Source: JAAYLN01 sp964592855 (GTDB lineage Bacteria > Verrucomicrobiota > Kiritimatiellia > RFP12 > JAAYLN01). Taken from it: a stretch of DNA of 21,092 bases. The position numbers and the translations under genes were made by a program. Location: NCBI GenBank assembly GCA_964592855.1, contig CAZQKI010000067.1:1-21092 (forward strand), written 5' to 3'. This document shows positions 1 to 7,184 of the stretch, piece by piece. The notes below the pieces were generated by a model that ran no database searches, was not told the origin of the DNA, and saw nothing but the letters and a program-made list of their open reading frames with translations. Numbering within the stretch: position 1 is the stretch's first letter; every line of letters begins with the position of its first letter.

Positions 1-38
1 GTGGCACTTGTGAAAGAGGCAGCAGGAGGAAACGATCC

Positions 39-842
39 ATGATCAGGTCAAAATGGTTGCTGGTATTTGCGCTCGGCTTGGCCGGGCAGGTGGCGGTCGG
101 GTCGGATGCCCTGCTCGCCCGCCTGACGGCCGGGACGAATCTCGTCCATGACTACGCCGCCGTATTCTCCGCGCCGCAGCGAGCCGAACTCGAGTTGTTT
201 CTCCGCGCAACGGAACGCGCAACCTCGGCCGAAATCGCCGTTGTCACGGTAACGTCGCTGGAAGGCAGCGCGATCGACGACTTCGCCAACCGCCTGTTCA
301 ACCAGTGGGGCATCGGCAAGAAGGGCAAGGACAACGGCCTCCTGCTGCTGGCCGCCATCGAGGACCGCAAAATCAAGATCGAGGTCGGCTATGGCCTCGA
401 AGGGACGTTGCCGGACGCCAGAACCGGGCGCATTCTCGACGAGCATGTGATTCCCCGGTTCAAGGAGAAGCAATACGCGGCAGGATTGCTCGCGGGCAGC
501 ACGGCCCTCGCCGGCATCGTGGCGCAGGCGTCGGGAGCGGTTGTCGACGTGCCGCTGGCCATGCGGGAATTCGCCGCAGCGGCACCGCCGCCGGAAGCCG
601 CGGCCGCCGCGGGACAAAAGGAGAAGGCGACGAGCGCCGGGGGTGCGCTTGGGGTTCTCGCGTTCATCGGGGGCCTCATCACCTTGCTGATCGTCGCATC
701 GAAGAAGGGGTGGATTCGTCCATCCGCCTCCGGCTCCGGGGGTTCGGGCCACTCGTCCGGGTCGGGCGGCGGCTCTTCTTCCAGCGGGGGCGGATTTGGC
801 GGCGGACGATCAGGCGGCGGCGGCGCAAGCCGGGGTTGGTAA
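39..842 (+). CDS. TPM-domain (YgcG-like) membrane-anchored protein
   Basis: A 267-residue protein of the TPM domain family (YgcG/Psb32-like). An N-terminal signal peptide (about residues 1-22, KWLLVFALGLAGQVAVGSDA) is followed by the TPM domain at about 35-165, with the family features VHDYAAVFS, EIAVVTV, NGLLLLAAIEDRKIKIEVGYGLEG and LPDARTGRILDEHVIPRF. Then come an Ala/Pro linker, one transmembrane helix (about 202-220, GVLAFIGGLITLLIVA) and a Gly/Ser-rich tail ending GGGGASRGW, the usual tail of this family. The TPM domain should lie outside the cytoplasmic membrane. The start is set by GGAGGAAAC just upstream of ATG. LemA follows 67 bp downstream; TPM and LemA genes are commonly paired. 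The biochemical role is not firmly established: phosphatase activity is reported for some plant and bacterial members, so I do not assign an enzyme function here. Confidence 0.93.
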   Translation: MIRSKWLLVFALGLAGQVAVGSDALLARLTAGTNLVHDYAAVFSAPQRAELELFLRATERATSAEIAVVTVTSLEGSAIDDFANRLFNQWGIGKKGKDNGLLLLAAIEDRKIKIEVGYGLEGTLPDARTGRILDEHVIPRFKEKQYAAGLLAGSTALAGIVAQASGAVVDVPLAMREFAAAAPPPEAAAAAGQKEKATSAGGALGVLAFIGGLITLLIVASKKGWIRPSASGSGGSGHSSGSGGGSSSSGGGFGGGRSGGGGASRGW

Positions 843-909
843 CACATCACGGCGCGAACGGTTCCGCGCGAACCGCACGGCCAGACTCAAATCAGAAAGC
901 AGGGACATC

Positions 910-1467
910 ATGAAGGGAACACTGATCATTATCGTCATCGTGGCCGCCATTGCGGCGCTCACGGGCGTCGGCATCCGGAACCAGCTCGTCACGCTGGACG
1001 AGGAGATCGACGCCGCCTGGGCGCAGGTGGACACCGTGCTGCAACGCCGTTACGACCTGATCCCCAATCTCGTGAATACGGTCAAGGGATACGCCACCCA
1101 CGAGAAGGGCGTTTTCGAAGAGGTTTCGCGGCTGCGCAGCCAGTGGCGGGAGGCTGGCACGACCGATGAGAAGGCCAGGGCATCCACCCAACTGGAGGGG
1201 GCGCTCGGACGGATGCTGCTCGTCGTTGAAAACTATCCGGAACTCAAGGCCAACCAGAACTTCATCGCGCTTCAGGACGAACTGGCGGGAACCGAAAACC
1301 GGATATCCGTCGAACGGCGCCGCTACAACGAATCGGTGCGGGCGTACAACACGCATATCCGCCGCTTCCCCAACAATACCGTGGCCAATTGGATGGGGAT
1401 GGTCCGGCGGGACGCCTATTTCGAGTCGGACACGGCGGCCAAGACCGCGCCGCAGGTCGCGTTCTGA
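910..1467 (+). CDS. lemA: LemA family protein
   Basis: A 185-residue LemA protein. Residues 5-22 (LIIIVIVAAIAALTGVG) form the single N-terminal membrane anchor, followed by the long helical-bundle domain with the family blocks AWAQVDTVLQRRYDLIPNLV, ENYPELKANQNF and ENRISVERRRYNE, and the usual ending with YFE...APQVAF. The open frame runs 38 codons further upstream, but the ATG at 910 is chosen because it begins the hydrophobic anchor and has AGGGA just ahead; the upstream part overlaps the TPM gene and looks non-coding. Function is unknown in general; LemA proteins are membrane proteins often encoded beside TPM-domain proteins, as here. The last 52 bp overlap, tail to tail, the end of an esterase gene on the other strand. 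Confidence 0.95.
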   Translation: MKGTLIIIVIVAAIAALTGVGIRNQLVTLDEEIDAAWAQVDTVLQRRYDLIPNLVNTVKGYATHEKGVFEEVSRLRSQWREAGTTDEKARASTQLEGALGRMLLVVENYPELKANQNFIALQDELAGTENRISVERRRYNESVRAYNTHIRRFPNNTVANWMGMVRRDAYFESDTAAKTAPQVAF

Positions 1468-2318
1468 TCGACAAATGGCCTCCCCTTCAGCAATCGCGCC
1501 ACGGCATCCCCGAACCAGCCGCTGGTCCAGTTGTGTTCGCGTTTCACCGCATTGTCGTAGTCGTGCGGAATGCCCAGTTCGGTCAGCAGGTCGTGGGTCT
1601 TCCTCGTCTCTTCGCCGAAGAGACCGTGCCCCAGGAGAACAAACCGGGGGGGGCCGGGCTGGAACTGTTTCGCCTGCTGGCGGAACAGCTTGAACGGGGC
1701 GTAGCGGTCGTAGTTTTCCTGCGTGCCGTAGACGGTGGCCATGTCCCATCGGTCTGGTTTCTCCAGACTCAGCGGGGCATCCCACGCCGCCGCCTTCGCG
1801 AACAGGTCGGGATGCCGCAACAGGAGGGTGAACGCGCCGAAGCCCCCCTTGCTGTAGCCGATGAGGAAGCGCCCGCCCCCTTCGCGGATCGTGGGGTGCT
1901 TCTCGTCAACCAGGGGGATGGCCGCCTTGAGGAGGAAACTCTCCAGCCTCAGACTCGCGTTCGTGGGATGGTCGGCGTACCAGGGCATGGTCGGCGTGCC
2001 GACATTCACGCAGATCACCGCGTGGACGTCGAAGATCTTCAGTCGCTCGGCCTCCCGGTAGCCTTCGCAGTTGCCGGGATATTCGTTGAGGATGTAGAGG
2101 ACGGGATATCGCCGGCCGGCCTCCATCTTCGTCGGCGTCTGCACAATCATGCGAACCTCGGCGTCCTTGACATAGGGGCTCTTGAACGCGTAGACGACCT
2201 GGTTGGCCGGCAAGCCGCGCAACTCCCGGACCCCGGCATACGGGAGTTCAGCTTCCTGCCCGGCGGCAGCCAGTCGCAGGGTCGCTCCTAACAGCATTGC
2301 CAACCTCCTGTCGTTCAT
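1416..2318 (-). CDS. Putative PF00756-type esterase (alpha/beta hydrolase)
   Basis: A 300-residue alpha/beta hydrolase resembling the esterase D/feruloyl-esterase group. The central strand YPVLYILNEYP (71-81) precedes the nucleophile elbow GYSKGG with Ser156; the catalytic His is probably His262 in EHNWTSGWFGDAVARLL, the typical HxW end of these enzymes. The acid residue was not assigned. The N-terminus (RLAMLLGATLRLAAAGQ) may be a weak signal peptide. The start was chosen because it directly follows the stop of the DUF4838 gene (TAG, one base, ATG), which indicates translational coupling; a longer frame exists but lies inside that gene. The context suggests removal of ester groups (acetyl or feruloyl) from a polysaccharide, which is inference. 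The C-terminal ~20 residues after GRPF look non-family and fall in the overlap with lemA. Confidence 0.85.
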   Translation of the reverse strand: MNDRRLAMLLGATLRLAAAGQEAELPYAGVRELRGLPANQVVYAFKSPYVKDAEVRMIVQTPTKMEAGRRYPVLYILNEYPGNCEGYREAERLKIFDVHAVICVNVGTPTMPWYADHPTNASLRLESFLLKAAIPLVDEKHPTIREGGGRFLIGYSKGGFGAFTLLLRHPDLFAKAAAWDAPLSLEKPDRWDMATVYGTQENYDRYAPFKLFRQQAKQFQPGPPRFVLLGHGLFGEETRKTHDLLTELGIPHDYDNAVKREHNWTSGWFGDAVARLLKGRPFVDQNATCGAVLAAVSDSK

Positions 2319-2319
2319 C

Positions 2320-4743
2320 CTACTTCGCCAGAAGGAAGATGCGGCGGTAGCTGCCGCCGACATCGTGGCTCTTGAGGACGCGGAAGGCGAACGTGTTCGT
2401 CTGGCCGGCCTTGACGTGCGGCGTGACATCGAACTCCAGCGCATGGTTGTAGTCGAACCAGAAGTACTCCGGCCCGTTCCAGGTGGTGGCCTTCTTGTTG
2501 TCCTGCGTGAATTCGACAGCCTCGCCATTGACCCAGATCTGCACACGCTTCGCAATCAGGCTGGAAAAGAAGATCGAGACCTGCTTCCCCGCGAAGGCCT
2601 TCGGCACCTCGGCCTCGGTCCGGTAGAAGAACGCCGCCTCTTCGCGCTCGGTCCCGTATTTCACGTCGGGCATGACGGTGGTGTCGAGCTCATCCAGCTT
2701 TTCAACGTCCGCCCCGGGCTTCTGGCAGCCCATCCCCGCGGCTTTGTCGCCGGTATCCAGCATCCCCTTCCAGAAGCGCGGCAGCACCAGGCTGGCCGCC
2801 GCCGCCTTGATCTTCTGATCGAAGCCGACATACTGGTTGTAGATGCCGCCGGACAGGTACTGCGCCTTTTCGTTCTTGTCCATGCGATTCGGGTTCATGA
2901 ACTTGGGATAGCGGGCGTTCAGCCGGTCGCGCACGGCGAACACCGGCTCCATCGCCTTCAGCGCCGCTCCGTAATCACCGGTTTCCCGGACGATCTCCTC
3001 GCAATCACAGGCCGCATCCGTGCTGGTCTGCAAATCGACCATCGTCTGGATCTGCGCCTTGGCGCGGTCCGTGTCCGCCAGCGCCACGGCGCGCTTGAGA
3101 ATCTCGCGCGCCGCCCGGCGCACCTCGGGGGTCAGCACCAGATGGTTGGCCCAGACTTCGTTGGCGTAGAGGTCGGGGATCTCGTCCATCCGCTTCTCGT
3201 AGACGTTGTAGTACTCGATCATCGCCGGCGCCGCGGCGCCAAACCGCGCCTGGGCGTAGTCCGCGATCACGTCCTTGTAGTTCAAGCCGGCGTTCCAGTA
3301 GAGTTTCTGCATCAGGTAGTTGTCCAGCCCGCACGAGGCCCAGTCGTCATGTCCCTGCGTGGTGTGACCGGTCAGCCCCATGCTCTTGAACCACGGGTAG
3401 TTCCGGCCGATGATGCCCCAGCGCGGGCAGATCATGGCCACGTTCCAGGAATAGCCCAGCGGTTCGTAGTCGTAGTAATACGTCTCGGCGCCGACGGCTG
3501 TGGCCTGCTTCATCCATTCGGCGAGCCACTGGGCATAGGTGCGATTGGTCTTGCACTTCGGGTCGCGGACATCGTGCAGCGGGCAGATGGTGAGCGGCGC
3601 GAACACCAGGGCCATGTTGCGGTGCATCTTCGACTTCCGGGGCGGCATCATGTTGTTGGCATAGACCAGGACGCCGAACTTCTTGTCGGGAAAGACCTTG
3701 GCCACCCGGTCCAGAACCTGGTTGTGGAAGAACCACAGCTTGTCCGTGGAGGATTTGGCTCCGGCCATCCAATCGAAGTCGTCGCTGTCGAGCTTGCGGC
3801 TTTCGGGACGTTCATCGATGACCAGGCCGTCCTCCGCCGAGATCGAGACGTACTGGGCGGCGGGGTTCGCCTTGAAGTACTGGATGTAATAGTCGGCATA
3901 CATCTCCCAAACCTTGGGATTGGAAAAATTGGGGTTGTGTCCGGATGGCTTTCCGCCCGCGATCGCATAGTACTCGTCGGGAAGGGCGGCCACCTCCTTG
4001 CCGCCCTCCAGCTTCTTGACCGCATACTTCTCCTGCGTCTTCCCCCAGGCCAGGGGACCCGCAAGGGCATGGCCCTGCGCGATGGTCGGATCGCCGGGCG
4101 CCTTGACGAACGTCCCCTTGTTGCGCAGCGTCCACTGCGCATACTCCGGCGTGTTGCCGTAGGTGCACCACCAATAGCGTTCGGAATGGGAGGGATTCTC
4201 GGTCTTGTCGATCGCGGTGGAAACCGTCTTCAGCGACGGGTAGAGCTCGCCGAACGGACCGGGCATGACCCAGCGGCAACCGAGGCTTTCCAGAAAATCA
4301 TACGCGGCGAAGCGCGTGCCGCGCGCGCGCCGGCCCGTCAGAAATAAATGATTGCCCTTGGCGCGGCAGATCAGGCCGTCTTTCGCGAGCTTGTCGATCT
4401 CGCCCCCGAGCCCGGCCTTCCGGGCCAGAGCGCCCCCCAGGACAATCGCCGGCCCCGCGGGCGGAACGTCGAGGCGCTGGATTTCCAGCTTCGCCCCCGA
4501 GATCTTCTCGATGATCGACTGGAGTTCCTCCGCCGCCAGCAACTCGTCGTCCTCCACCTTCGCGGCCTTGGCCTGCGCCTCCTGCGGCAGGGCCGCTAGG
4601 GCAAGCTCCGCTTCAGTCGCGGCCGGCAGGATGATCGCCGCAAGCGGCTTCCCCTCCCGCACCAGGTCCAGCGCCAGGACAGGCGGCACCAGGGCCACGC
4701 CCACGACCAGCCAGCCCCACCGTGTCATCATTTTGCTCTGCAT
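2320..4743 (-). CDS. Secreted DUF4838-domain protein (putative glycan-active)
   Basis: An 807-residue exported protein. The signal peptide is about residues 1-25 (WGWLVVGVALVPPVLALD). Residues ~27-165 resemble the alpha/beta domain that precedes catalytic barrels of GH20/GH67-type enzymes (AAEELQSIIEKISGAKLEI, GTRFAAYDFLESLGCRWVMPG). Residues ~190-560 form the DUF4838-like barrel region, with acidic motifs ISAEDG (301-306) and YDYEPLG (424-430) and GLDNYLMQKLYWN (472-484). Residues ~695-807 look like a galactose-binding-type beta-sandwich (QVSIFFSSLIAKRVQIWVNG). DUF4838 proteins are common in polysaccharide loci of PVC bacteria and Bacteroidetes but I know no established reaction, so the glycosidase idea is inference. 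The ATG at 4743 has AGAGGAG upstream; a second start at residue 5 or 6 is possible. One base separates it from the downstream esterase. Confidence 0.9.
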   Translation of the reverse strand: MQSKMMTRWGWLVVGVALVPPVLALDLVREGKPLAAIILPAATEAELALAALPQEAQAKAAKVEDDELLAAEELQSIIEKISGAKLEIQRLDVPPAGPAIVLGGALARKAGLGGEIDKLAKDGLICRAKGNHLFLTGRRARGTRFAAYDFLESLGCRWVMPGPFGELYPSLKTVSTAIDKTENPSHSERYWWCTYGNTPEYAQWTLRNKGTFVKAPGDPTIAQGHALAGPLAWGKTQEKYAVKKLEGGKEVAALPDEYYAIAGGKPSGHNPNFSNPKVWEMYADYYIQYFKANPAAQYVSISAEDGLVIDERPESRKLDSDDFDWMAGAKSSTDKLWFFHNQVLDRVAKVFPDKKFGVLVYANNMMPPRKSKMHRNMALVFAPLTICPLHDVRDPKCKTNRTYAQWLAEWMKQATAVGAETYYYDYEPLGYSWNVAMICPRWGIIGRNYPWFKSMGLTGHTTQGHDDWASCGLDNYLMQKLYWNAGLNYKDVIADYAQARFGAAAPAMIEYYNVYEKRMDEIPDLYANEVWANHLVLTPEVRRAAREILKRAVALADTDRAKAQIQTMVDLQTSTDAACDCEEIVRETGDYGAALKAMEPVFAVRDRLNARYPKFMNPNRMDKNEKAQYLSGGIYNQYVGFDQKIKAAAASLVLPRFWKGMLDTGDKAAGMGCQKPGADVEKLDELDTTVMPDVKYGTEREEAAFFYRTEAEVPKAFAGKQVSIFFSSLIAKRVQIWVNGEAVEFTQDNKKATTWNGPEYFWFDYNHALEFDVTPHVKAGQTNTFAFRVLKSHDVGGSYRRIFLLAK

Positions 4744-4869
4744 AGCCCCACTCCTCTGTTTGCAAACCCGGCGAACCTCCGCCGTCGAGTAATCGTAATC
4801 GCGATAACGCTCCCGATACCAGAGGGCCTAGCCGCATTCCCGGTGGCGAAAGCAGTATTGTCTTCATCT

Positions 4870-5832
4870 TCATTCCCGGCAAAAAAAAGCGTAGAGCCGA
4901 TCCATTGTGTCGGGCGGGGGCGCATGCTGACCGTCAGGCGAACAGTACAGGCTTTTCGGCGCCGCAATGTGATTGTAGAGCGCAAGCTGACCCGGCGCGG
5001 GGCAGACTGAATCGCGCAGACCGATATAATTCTGCGTTTGTGCGCGAATGCGGGGCGCCAGGAGGATCAAGTCGATGTAGGAGAAGCGTTCAATGATGGC
5101 CGCCTCGTTCTCACGGTACGGATCTTCCGTGTTGAAGTATTTCAACAGCACCGGAGCCAGCGCGGCGGTGGCGTAGGTGGTCTGCAGTTCCCGGACATAA
5201 CGGGCGCAGTCCGCCGAAGCGACGCCGCCGAAGGCGATGCGGCTGACGCGCGGCTCGAGCGCCGCACAGGCCACGGTCAGATCGCCACCCTGCGAAAAGC
5301 CGCTGGCGTAGACGCGGGTCGGGTCCACATCCTCCATGGACAGGACGATGCGCGCCGCCTTGGCTGCGTCGGTAAAGATGCCCCGACAGTAGAAGCGGCG
5401 GGGGTCGGGGTCGGTCAAGCCCCGCAGATAGTGGTGCATCCAGGTGGTGCCCTGTACCGTCAGGTTGTCCTCGGAACGGCCCGACTGCCCGCGGGTGTCC
5501 ATGGCGAGGACGGTGAAGCCCGACAGGGCGTAGGCGAGTTTGCCGCTCCAGTCACCGCTGTTGCCGCTGTAGCCGTGAAACAGGCAGAGGGCGGGGTGCT
5601 TTTTGCCTGGGCGCGCAACCGGGCGCAGCAGCTTGCAACAGATGCGGGCGCCACCCAAACCGGTGAACCACAGCCAGAAACATTCCACGCCCGGGACGGC
5701 AAAATCGGCAGGCTCCAGCGTATACCGATCCCCGTCGGAGCGGGATTCCGACACCGCCGCATCCCAATAGGCATCGAAATCCCCGGGCTTGTGCGGCACA
5801 CCGCCATACGCCAGTTGTTCCTCGCTGATCAT
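4870..5832 (-). CDS. CE7-like acetyl (xylan) esterase / cephalosporin-C deacetylase family
   Basis: A 320-residue cytoplasmic alpha/beta hydrolase of the acetylxylan esterase family (PF05448). Seen in order: the N-terminal YWDAAV segment, the FHGYSGNSGDW oxyanion region, MDTRGQSGRSEDN (family RGQ motif, 114-116), the nucleophile elbow GFSQGG (Ser180), the acid in GLRDSVCPAPGQ (Asp274) and the His in PDGQHAPPP (His303). The family normally has His-Glu at the last site; here it is His-Ala. No signal peptide is visible, so it probably deacetylates imported oligosaccharides, as CE7 enzymes do. The start is the second Met of the open frame: GGAAGG lies 10 bases ahead of it, whereas the first Met (5850) has no Shine-Dalgarno sequence. 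It is separated by 126 bp from the DUF4838 gene and by a long repeat block from the gene upstream, so it may have its own promoter. Confidence 0.9.
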   Translation of the reverse strand: MISEEQLAYGGVPHKPGDFDAYWDAAVSESRSDGDRYTLEPADFAVPGVECFWLWFTGLGGARICCKLLRPVARPGKKHPALCLFHGYSGNSGDWSGKLAYALSGFTVLAMDTRGQSGRSEDNLTVQGTTWMHHYLRGLTDPDPRRFYCRGIFTDAAKAARIVLSMEDVDPTRVYASGFSQGGDLTVACAALEPRVSRIAFGGVASADCARYVRELQTTYATAALAPVLLKYFNTEDPYRENEAAIIERFSYIDLILLAPRIRAQTQNYIGLRDSVCPAPGQLALYNHIAAPKSLYCSPDGQHAPPPDTMDRLYAFFCRE

Positions 5833-5842
5833 GCTCGCTCGC

Positions 5843-5848
5843 CCTTCC
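5843..5848 (-). promoter_or_regulatory. Ribosome binding site deciding the acetyl esterase start
   Basis: GGAAGG on the minus strand, 10 bases before the ATG at 5832. It is the only purine-rich site near either candidate start and favours the second Met over the one at 5850. Confidence 0.5.
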
Positions 5849-5990
5849 ATCCGATTGCCGACAGTGTTCGCGCGCTTGCGCGCGGCACCCGCTGATTGAT
5901 TGCCACCCGTCCCGCTTGTGTTTCAAAGGATGGCAGAAGAGCGAAGACGGCACAAGGGAAAAAAAGCGCTTCCGGGTGTCACTTACGAGT

Positions 5991-6077
5991 GCGGCTCGGT
6001 GGGGACGCCTCGCCCTACCTTTCCGCAACACGGACGTGGGTGATAACGGGTGGGGCGAGCCGTCCTCGGCGAGCCGC
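5991..6077. repeat. Long imperfect inverted repeat (stem-loop)
   Basis: Arms of 29 bp at 5991-6019 and 6049-6077 enclose a 29-base loop. Aligning the left arm with the reverse complement of the right gives 24 of 29 matches (shared blocks GCGGCTCG, GGACG, CTCGCCC and ACC). Its size and intergenic position suggest a dispersed hairpin element of the REP/MITE kind; whether other copies exist in the genome cannot be seen here. Confidence 0.7.
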
Positions 6078-6098
6078 GCGAACCGGAACCGAGCGCTT

Positions 6099-6123
6099 CA
6101 TTCGCTACCGCCGGGGACGGCGG
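6099..6123. repeat. 25-bp direct repeat, copy 1 (contains hairpin)
   Basis: Begins CATTCGCTA and contains the hairpin CCGCCG-GGGA-CGGCGG (6108-6123). It matches 6367-6391 at 23 of 25 positions in the same orientation. The pair brackets the CGACTAAG repeat region. Confidence 0.65.
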
Positions 6124-6130
6124 GGCACAG

Positions 6131-6257
6131 TTCGTCGCCACACTTTATCGGCTACCCTTAGTCGGTTACGCTTAATCCTTTCGCTTCGTCGGCCATTGAC
6201 TGTGGATCAACGGCTAAGCCGTTCGACTAAGGGTATCCGACTAAGAGTGGCGACTAA
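6131..6257. repeat. Inverted repeat built from CGACTAAG units
   Basis: The left arm (about 6131-6165), read as reverse complement, gives CGACTAAGGGTAGC then CGATAAAGTGTGG then CGACGAA. The right arm (about 6223-6257) reads CGACTAAGGGTATC, CGACTAAGAGTGG, CGACTAA. The arms share the same 14+13 bp architecture with only scattered mismatches. The ~57-base centre includes a small palindrome CGGCTAAGCCG (6211-6221). Confidence 0.7.
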
Positions 6258-6277
6258 GGGTAACCGACTAAGTGAGG
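6224..6277. repeat. 27-bp tandem repeat, two units
   Basis: Two adjacent 27-bp units (6224-6250 and 6251-6277), each made of a 14-bp and a 13-bp sub-unit starting with CGACTAAG: CGACTAAGGGTATC + CGACTAAGAGTGG, then CGACTAAGGGTAAC + CGACTAAGTGAGG. No spacers lie between units, so it is not a CRISPR array. As 27 is a multiple of 3, both strands read through as 9-residue repeats, but no start, RBS or domain supports translation. Confidence 0.8.
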
Positions 6278-6366
6278 CGACGCTCGTCCCACCTGCCCCA
6301 GCGCCGCCAGGGCATCGATCAGGCGCTGGAACGCCGGAGCGTTGGAACACCGCTGCAATGCCGCGC

Positions 6367-6391
6367 CATTCACTACCGCCGGGAACGGCGG
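6367..6391. repeat. 25-bp direct repeat, copy 2, spanning the 3' end of the EFR1 gene
   Basis: Begins CATTCACTA and contains CCGCCG-GGAA-CGGCGG (6376-6391). It matches 6099-6123 with two mismatches. The stop codon and last codons (RSRR) of the EFR1-type gene lie inside this copy. Confidence 0.65.
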
Positions 6392-7167
6392 TCGAGCAAT
6401 TCGGCGACGGCGACGCCGGGGTGCCGGTATTGCCGCGCCGCCTGCTGGCGTCGTCCGTAGCGAATCGCGCCGGCTGGGCAGGCATGGTAGCAGGCGAAGC
6501 AGGCGACGCAACGCCCCTGCCAGACGGGGCGTCCGTCGGCGAGGGCGATGTTCCCCACGGGACAGACACGTTCGCAGATGCGGCAGCCCGTGCAGGCCGC
6601 GGTCACCCGGAACCCCCGGTCGCAGACGCTCATGGCCTTGCGCGAAAAGGCGTTTAGCTTACGGCACAGCCAGCGGAGCGGCGCCGCGGTGCGGCGCGCC
6701 GACGCGCCGGAGGCGGCGTCCGCCGCAATCTTCCGGCCCAGTTCGGCAATGCGCACCGCGGCGGCCGCCTCCCGCTTCCGGCAGGTTGCCGGCTTCGGCG
6801 GCCCGCCCAGAGGTGGATAGTTGTCCACCATTCGCACCGTGTGCGTATGGACGGCGCCAACACCCCGGTCGGCCAGCAGAACCGCCGCCGCACGGGCCGA
6901 CAGCCCCGGCATGCCGCCGTGCGTGACGACGACCGTCGCGCGCTGAACCGCCCCCGGCGGCAGATTGCCGATGAACGTGGTCACCGGCGCCGGCAGTCCG
7001 CCGGCATAGACGGGAAAGACAAGGATCAGATGGTCGCAGGGCGCATCCAGTTGCTCATGCCCCGCGGCGATGGGATGCAGGTCGGCATCGCCCAGCGTCT
7101 CGCGCAGCCCCTTGGCCGCCGCCAGACAATTGCCCGTCCCGGAAAACCAGTAGATTGCATGCCTCAT
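6373..7167 (-). CDS. EFR1-type flavodoxin-ferredoxin fusion protein
   Basis: A 264-residue cytoplasmic redox protein. Residues 1-~150 form a flavodoxin-like domain, with the FMN phosphate loop YWFSGTGNCLAAA (6-18) and FPVYAGGLPAPV (51-62). Residues ~188-236 hold two [4Fe-4S] ferredoxin motifs, C192xxC195xxC198xxxC202P and C220xxC223xxC226xxxC230P. This domain order is that of the family annotated as EFR1 ferrodoxins. It should shuttle low-potential electrons; the partner is unknown. The start at 7167 has GAGGGGG six bases ahead and begins directly with the flavodoxin motif; an in-frame Met five codons earlier would overlap that site. It lies 17 bp downstream of the 1191-residue gene, so the two are probably co-transcribed. 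The last residues are encoded by a 25-bp repeat shared with 6099-6123, suggesting the 3' end was altered by repeat insertion. Confidence 0.9.
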   Translation of the reverse strand: MRHAIYWFSGTGNCLAAAKGLRETLGDADLHPIAAGHEQLDAPCDHLILVFPVYAGGLPAPVTTFIGNLPPGAVQRATVVVTHGGMPGLSARAAAVLLADRGVGAVHTHTVRMVDNYPPLGGPPKPATCRKREAAAAVRIAELGRKIAADAASGASARRTAAPLRWLCRKLNAFSRKAMSVCDRGFRVTAACTGCRICERVCPVGNIALADGRPVWQGRCVACFACYHACPAGAIRYGRRQQAARQYRHPGVAVAELLDRRSRR

Positions 7168-7173
7168 GGGTAT

Positions 7174-7180
7174 CCCCCTC
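7174..7180 (-). promoter_or_regulatory. Ribosome binding site of the EFR1-type gene
   Basis: GAGGGGG on the minus strand, six bases before the ATG at 7167. It falls between the stop of the upstream gene and the chosen start, and decides against the Met at 7182. Confidence 0.6.
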
Positions 7181-7184
7181 ATTT

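Larger units (their letters stand above)
5851..6372. other. Non-coding block rich in different repeats
   Basis: About 520 bp between the EFR1-type gene and the acetyl esterase hold no gene I accept. A GC hairpin (CGCGCGC-TT-GCGCGCG, 5869-5884) lies just upstream of the esterase. It is followed by a long imperfect stem-loop, two copies of a 25-bp hairpin repeat, a 27-bp tandem repeat with an inverted partner, and a short GCGCTGGAACGCCG / GCGTTGGAACACCG doublet (6323-6352). Frames open through it (for example 5896-6657 plus) have repeat-derived, Arg-rich translations without domains. An esterase promoter may lie near 5851-5990, but no clear -35/-10 pair was seen. Confidence 0.7.

Noticed and set aside
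2203..4347. 714-codon open frame on the plus strand
   Set aside because: It lies wholly antisense to the DUF4838 and esterase genes, which have clear domains, signal peptide and RBS; its translation is Arg/His/Gly/Val-rich without motifs, as expected of GC-rich shadow frames.
6224..6277. Possible CRISPR array
   Set aside because: Units are directly adjacent without unique spacers, there are only two full copies plus an inverted one, and no cas-like gene is nearby.
5896..6657. 253-codon plus-strand frame crossing the repeat block
   Set aside because: It runs into the 3' part of the EFR1-type gene on the other strand, and its translation is repeat-derived and Arg-rich with no domain.
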